Assembly: GCA_902465105.1 (NCBI GenBank)
Contig: CABQLM010000026.1
Location: 1-24,359, forward strand
Length of the DNA: 24,359 bases
DNA from: an uncultured Collinsella sp.
Lineage (GTDB): Bacteria; Actinomycetota; Coriobacteriia; Coriobacteriales; Coriobacteriaceae
Reading direction: 5' to 3'
The position numbers were made by a program, and so were the translations under genes. Below the pieces are notes generated by a model. That model searched no databases. It had not been told where the DNA came from and saw only the letters and a program-made list of their open reading frames with translations. This document shows, piece by piece, positions 21,070-24,359 of this stretch (its first letter is position 1; each line of letters opens with the position of its first letter).

Positions 21070-22764
21070 CTACTTGCGGTGAGCGCGGTAGAACTCGATG
21101 AGCGCCTGGGTCGAAGCGTCCTGCTCGGCCTTGGCGGCGTCGTCGTGGAAGGCCGGGGTAATCTGCTTGGCAAGCTGCTTGCCCAGCTCGACGCCCCACT
21201 GGTCGTAGGAGTCGATGCCCCAGACCGTGCCCTCGACAAACGTGATGTGCTCGTACAGGGCGATGAGCTCGCCGAGTGCGAACGGGGTCAGCGTGTCGCC
21301 GAAGATCGAGGTCGTCGGGCGGTTACCCTCAAAGCAGCGGGCCGGGACGATCTGCTCGGGCGTGCCCTCGGCGCGCACCTCATCGGCCGTCTTACCAAAG
21401 GCGAGCGCCTTGGTCTGGGCCAGGAAGTTGCCCAGGAACAGCTCGTGGACATCCTGACCGCTGTCGGTTGCGGGGTTGGCAGTGTTGGCGAAAGCGATAA
21501 AGTCGGCCGGGACCACCACGGTGCCCTGATGCAACAGCTGGTAGAAGGCGTGCTGACCGTTAGTGCCGGGCTCGCCCCAGAAAATCTCACCAGTGTCGGA
21601 GGTCACGGCGCTGCCGTCCCAGCGGACGTGCTTGCCGTTGGACTCCATGGTGAGCTGCTGCAGGTAGGCCGGGAAACGGTGCAGATACTGGCAGTACGGA
21701 AGCACGGCGTGGCTCTTGGAGCCGAAGAAGTTGACGTACCAGACGTTGAGCAGGCCCATCAGCGCGACGGCGTTGTTCTCGAGCGGCGTGTTGCAGAAGT
21801 ACTCGTCGATGGCATGGAAGCCCTCGAGGAACTGCTGGAAGCGCTCGGGGCCGAGGACGACGATCAGCGACAGGCCCACGGCGGAGTCGACGGAGTAGCG
21901 GCCGCCGACCCAGTTCCAGAAACCGAAGGCGTTGGCGGGGTCGATGCCGAAGGCCTCGACCTTGTCGAGTGCGGTGGAAACGGCGACGAAGTGCTTGGCC
22001 ACGGCCGCGGCGTTCTGCTCATCGGAACCGTCGATGGCACCCTGAGCCTTGAGCTGCTCGAGCATCCAGGTCTTGACCTCGCGGGCGTTGGTGAGGGTCT
22101 CGAGCGTGGTAAAGGTCTTGGAGACGATGATTACGAGCGTGGTCTCGGGATCAAGGCCCTTGAGCTTCTCTGCCTGATCGTTGGGGTCGATGTTGGAGAT
22201 ATAGCGGCAGTCGATACCGGCGTCGGCATAGGGACGCAGAGCCTCGTAGGCCATGACCGGGCCCAGATCGGAGCCGCCGATGCCGATGGACACCAGGTGC
22301 TCGATCTTCTTGCCGGTAACACCCTTCCACTCACCGGAGCGCACGCGCTCGGCGAAGGCATACATGCGGTCGAGAACCTCGTGCACGTCGGCGACGACGT
22401 CCTGACCGTCGACGATGAGCTGGCCCTTCTCGCTTGCCGGACGGCGAAGCGCGGTGTGCAGAACAGCGCGGTCCTCGGTGGTGTTGATGTGCTCGCCGGA
22501 GAACATGGCATCGCGGCGCTCCTCGAGTTTCACCTCGCGGGCAAGATCGCACAGCAGCTTGACGGTCTCATCGGTCACCAGGTTCTTGGACAGGTCGAAG
22601 TGCAGGTCACCGGCGTCAAAGCTCAGCTTGTTCACGCGCTCGGCATCGGCGGCGAACCAGGCCTTGAGGTCGATACCTTCGGCCTCGAGCTTCTCCTGAT
22701 GGGCCTCGAGTGCCTTCCAAGCGGCGGTCGACGTAGCATCGATAGGTGCGGCAACAGTTGCCAT
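21070..22764 (-). CDS. pgi: Glucose-6-phosphate isomerase
   Basis: 564-aa cytoplasmic enzyme interconverting glucose-6-phosphate and fructose-6-phosphate, the second step of glycolysis. Features: [20 protein letters not shown] (156-175) in the first SIS domain, the PGI signature [28 protein letters not shown], the catalytic Glu in [20 protein letters not shown] with its His, and the active-site Lys in [16 protein letters not shown] near the C-terminus. Length is that of the long (about 550 aa) eukaryote/E. coli type rather than the short 450-aa Bacillus type. GAGGAGG lies 5 nt before the ATG at 22764; an in-frame ATG at 22791 would translate through the RBS and part of a hairpin. It has its own terminator at 21008-21035. 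Confidence 0.96.
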   Translation of the reverse strand: MATVAAPIDATSTAAWKALEAHQEKLEAEGIDLKAWFAADAERVNKLSFDAGDLHFDLSKNLVTDETVKLLCDLAREVKLEERRDAMFSGEHINTTEDRAVLHTALRRPASEKGQLIVDGQDVVADVHEVLDRMYAFAERVRSGEWKGVTGKKIEHLVSIGIGGSDLGPVMAYEALRPYADAGIDCRYISNIDPNDQAEKLKGLDPETTLVIIVSKTFTTLETLTNAREVKTWMLEQLKAQGAIDGSDEQNAAAVAKHFVAVSTALDKVEAFGIDPANAFGFWNWVGGRYSVDSAVGLSLIVVLGPERFQQFLEGFHAIDEYFCNTPLENNAVALMGLLNVWYVNFFGSKSHAVLPYCQYLHRFPAYLQQLTMESNGKHVRWDGSAVTSDTGEIFWGEPGTNGQHAFYQLLHQGTVVVPADFIAFANTANPATDSGQDVHELFLGNFLAQTKALAFGKTADEVRAEGTPEQIVPARCFEGNRPTTSIFGDTLTPFALGELIALYEHITFVEGTVWGIDSYDQWGVELGKQLAKQITPAFHDDAAKAEQDASTQALIEFYRAHRK

Positions 22765-22782
22765 AGAGTCCTCCTCAGCATA

Positions 22783-22806
22783 CGGGCGCACGCCTCCATG
22801 CGCCCG
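22783..22806 (-). other. Hairpin in the pgi leader
   Basis: 8-bp stem CGGGCGCA / TGCGCCCG with an 8-nt loop. On minus it ends 18 nt before the pgi ATG, directly upstream of the RBS, with no T-run and no gene end nearby, so it looks like a leader hairpin rather than a terminator. Confidence 0.5.
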
Positions 22807-22887
22807 GACATTCAGATGTCACTATTCTAGCGCAGGTCAAGACTATAATCAGCGAGCGTTACCAATCGGCCCCCAAACGGCAACCGA

Positions 22888-22953
22888 CCAAAAAGGGACA
22901 GGTTTATTTTGGCAGGTCAAACACTTTACCAACCAAAAATAACCCATCCCTTT
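22888..22953. repeat. REP-like palindrome of the GGGACAGG family
   Basis: AAAGGGACAGGTTTATTTTGG (22892-22912) is mirrored by the segment 22933-22953 with 17 of 21 pairing. It lies between pgi and the half-length dehydrogenase gene. Positions 22888-22916 match the reverse complement of 23618-23649 at most positions. Confidence 0.7.
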
Positions 22954-22963
22954 ATGCAAAATA

Positions 22964-23488
22964 TTAGGCCGCGGCGCAGACGCTACCGAGCAACTCACGC
23001 AGAGGAGACCCGATGCCCTCCAACAGCTCGGGTGCGATAATGGCAAAAACGGGAACCTCGCCGGCGCCCACGACAGCAGGCACCTTGCCCTCCGAGACAA
23101 TGCATCCATAAGGCACAAAGCCGTCTTCGCCGGCATCGAGCGCCGCCATGCGACGGGCGAGTTCGCGTGCAAAGCCGGCAGTATCGGCATCGCCAATCGC
23201 CAAGACAAAGTCCACGCCTTCGTCGGTCGCCAGGGCCACGGCTTCGTCGATCAGCTCGTCTCCCCCGTCGCCCTCAACCGAGCCGCAGCGGAAAAGCACG
23301 CGCTCGAGCAGAGCTCGATCAAGCGAGCCGAGTGCCGCCGAGACAAGCTCATCGCGCGCATGCTTTTCACCGCCCAGCACGACCAGCGCCTTGGTGCCAC
23401 CGTAGTGAGCGACCAATCGTCCGCACCAGCGAGCCACGTCTCCATCCGCAACAAGGCGCGTCGGCATACCAAACCCATAATTGACCAT
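22964..23488 (-). CDS. Truncated iron-alcohol-dehydrogenase-like protein (N-terminal domain only)
   Basis: 174 aa from the chosen start. It resembles the N-terminal nucleotide-binding half of Fe-ADH/BdhA proteins: MVNYGFGMPTRLVADGDVAR (1-20), YGGTKALVVLGG (about 29-40), then DELIDEAVALATDEGVDFVLAIG. The usual GGGSxxD dinucleotide loop is replaced by GDADTAGFARELAR, and the whole C-terminal helical domain with the Asp and His metal ligands is missing (family about 380-400 aa). It is unlikely to be an active dehydrogenase. The frame is intact over the whole length and ends in a new GC-rich tail, so it may be a retained short protein or an early pseudogene. An upstream ATG at 23539 lacks an RBS; the start at 23488 has only a weak GGGA. 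REP-like repeats flank the gene on both sides. Confidence 0.6.
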   Translation of the reverse strand: MVNYGFGMPTRLVADGDVARWCGRLVAHYGGTKALVVLGGEKHARDELVSAALGSLDRALLERVLFRCGSVEGDGGDELIDEAVALATDEGVDFVLAIGDADTAGFARELARRMAALDAGEDGFVPYGCIVSEGKVPAVVGAGEVPVFAIIAPELLEGIGSPLRELLGSVCAAA

Positions 23489-23617
23489 CTTTCCCACAGC
23501 CCTTCCGTGCGTATAGGCGGTATCAATCGTTAGACCCATGCTACGAAGCGAGGTTTTCCGAGCTGTTTCGCACTCTTTAGAGCTGCGTTAAAACCCCAAT
23601 GCAACCGCACGACCATA

Positions 23618-23649
23618 CCTACCAAAACAAACCAGTCCTTTTTGGCAGG
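23618..23649. repeat. REP-like palindrome, third copy
   Basis: CCTACCAAAA (23618-23627) pairs with TTTTGGCAGG (23640-23649). The reverse complement matches 22888-22916 with few changes, so the two copies are inverted around the half-length dehydrogenase gene. It ends two bases before the -35 of the polymerase promoter. Confidence 0.6.
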
Positions 23650-23651
23650 TT

Positions 23652-23680
23652 TTGACGATGTCCGGACGAGCGGCTATTAT
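23652..23680 (+). promoter_or_regulatory. Sigma-70-type promoter of the Y-family polymerase gene
   Basis: TTGACG (23652-23657) and TATTAT (23675-23680) at exactly 17-nt spacing, each 5 of 6 to consensus. The start site would fall within the first LexA-like box, fitting repression by occlusion. Confidence 0.75.
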
Positions 23681-23711
23681 CGAACAAGTATTCGATAAGA
23701 ACATGTGTTTG
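23681..23711 (+). promoter_or_regulatory. Two tandem LexA (SOS) boxes
   Basis: CGAACAAGTATTCG (23681-23694) and AGAACATGTGTTTG (23698-23711) each match the Gram-positive SOS box CGAACRNRYGTTYG at 13 of 14 positions. They lie directly downstream of the -10 and upstream of the polymerase start, so the gene is expected to be DNA-damage inducible. Confidence 0.8.
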
Positions 23712-23723
23712 ATGGGAGGACGC

Positions 23724-24359
23724 GTGGGGCACGAGCGTCACACCTATATCTGCATCGACCTTAAGACGTTTTACGCTAGCGTCGAGTGCGTCGACCGCGG
23801 GCTCGACCCGCTCACCACCAACCTGGTCGTTGCCGACGAATCGCGCGGGCGCACGACCATCTGCCTCGCCATCACGCAGGCCATGAAGGACCTCGGGATA
23901 CACAACCGCTGCCGCCTGTTCGAGATTCCCGACGGCATCGACTACATCAAGGCCGTACCGCGCATGCAGCACTACATGGAGGTGTCGGCGCAAATCTACG
24001 GTATCTATCTGGAATACGTGAGCCCGCAAGACATTCACGTCTATTCAATCGACGAATGCTTTATCGACGTGACACCCTATCTGGACCTCTACCATACCGA
24101 CGCTGAAGGCTTCGCCTGTATGCTGCGTGACGAGGTCCTGGGGCGCACCGGCATCACGGCGACGGTCGGCATCGGCCCCAACCTATTCCAGGCCAAGGTA
24201 GCGCTCGACATTACCGCCAAGCACGTACCCAGCCGCATTGGCATGCTCGACGACGAGACCTTTCGCAAGGAGATCTGGCCCCACCGTCCCATCACCGACA
24301 TCTGGGGCATTGGACCCGGCGTGGCAGCACGACTCGAAAAATACGGCGTCTACGATCTG
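23724..24359 (+). CDS. Y-family translesion DNA polymerase, 5' part (UmuC/YqjW-like)
   Basis: First 212 codons of an error-prone polymerase that copies damaged DNA. Palm motifs are present: IDLKTFYASVECV (11-23) with metal-binding Asp12 and the steric-gate region, and YSIDECFID (107-115) with catalytic Asp110/Glu111. TVGIGPNLFQAKVALDITAK and the DIWGIGPG helix-hairpin-helix follow. The RGLDPLTTNLVVADESR and TICLAITQAMK segments resemble the Gram-positive UvrX/YqjW branch rather than DinB. The gene continues beyond the window; the full family length is about 400-480 aa. I chose GTG at 23724 because GGGAGGA is 3 nt upstream; ATGs at 23712 and 23703 overlap the RBS or the second SOS box. Confidence 0.9.
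   Translation, partial: MGHERHTYICIDLKTFYASVECVDRGLDPLTTNLVVADESRGRTTICLAITQAMKDLGIHNRCRLFEIPDGIDYIKAVPRMQHYMEVSAQIYGIYLEYVSPQDIHVYSIDECFIDVTPYLDLYHTDAEGFACMLRDEVLGRTGITATVGIGPNLFQAKVALDITAKHVPSRIGMLDDETFRKEIWPHRPITDIWGIGPGVAARLEKYGVYDL

Noticed and set aside
20530..21199. ORFs translating the repeat B region on both strands (for example GDGPRPPRTPVCQKAG)
   Set aside because: The same peptide-like string appears from repeat A because the DNA repeats, not because a protein is conserved.
21079..22830. 583-codon open frame on plus opposite pgi
   Set aside because: pgi has all catalytic motifs and an RBS on minus; the antisense translation is Val/Gly/Leu/Asp-rich with no recognisable domain.

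Overview
The window (about 60% GC) looks like chromosomal DNA of a high-GC Gram-positive gut bacterium of the Coriobacteriia, most likely Collinsella or a close relative. This is inferred from the mix of an acetylase-type lysine pathway (DapB, DapH), L-lactate dehydrogenase, glutamine-dependent NAD synthase, EttA, SdpR/SdpI and a Gram-positive UmuC-like polymerase, plus many intergenic palindromes. No marker gene was available to confirm it. No tRNA, rRNA, CRISPR array, transposase or phage gene was found.

Layout. 1-1356 (+): end of dapB, then dapH (lysine/peptidoglycan). 1358-1631: a composite repeat of hairpins plus a terminator, between convergent genes. 1650-8499 (-): NdpA-like nucleoid protein, DUF2974 alpha/beta hydrolase, ldh, DapL/PatA-like aminotransferase, nadE. 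8703-11093 (+): two uncharacterised proteins, one membrane-anchored with a Ser/Thr-rich tail, one with two compact ends joined by a long acidic linker. 11165-11305: second copy of the composite repeat, again between convergent genes. 11309-14148 (-): ettA, then sdpR-sdpI with a promoter/operator. 14449-16043 (+): tcdA and tatD. 16044-16282: an AT-rich MITE-like inverted-repeat element. 16323-18813 (-): fructoselysine-kinase-like PfkB protein and two HAD phosphatases. 18814-21069: repeat-rich region holding a lower-GC lipoprotein gene flanked by 70-nt direct repeats, and a degenerate coding remnant. 21070-23488 (-): pgi and a half-length iron-alcohol-dehydrogenase-like gene. 23652-24359 (+): an SOS-type promoter with two LexA-like boxes driving a Y-family DNA polymerase that runs off the window.

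Most genes are housekeeping. The most interesting content is between them. The 1358-1543 and 11165-11305 elements are opposite-orientation copies of one composite structure: an identical 28-nt palindrome abutting a stop codon, then a large stem-loop whose outer stems differ in sequence but both pair, an inner stem with a compensatory change, and an invariant 16-nt UUCG hairpin. That is the pattern of a conserved folded RNA (or cruciform DNA). Other points are the double SOS box, a structured leader before the 8703 gene, a minus-strand terminator with no evident gene, and several repeat families placed just after gene 3' ends.
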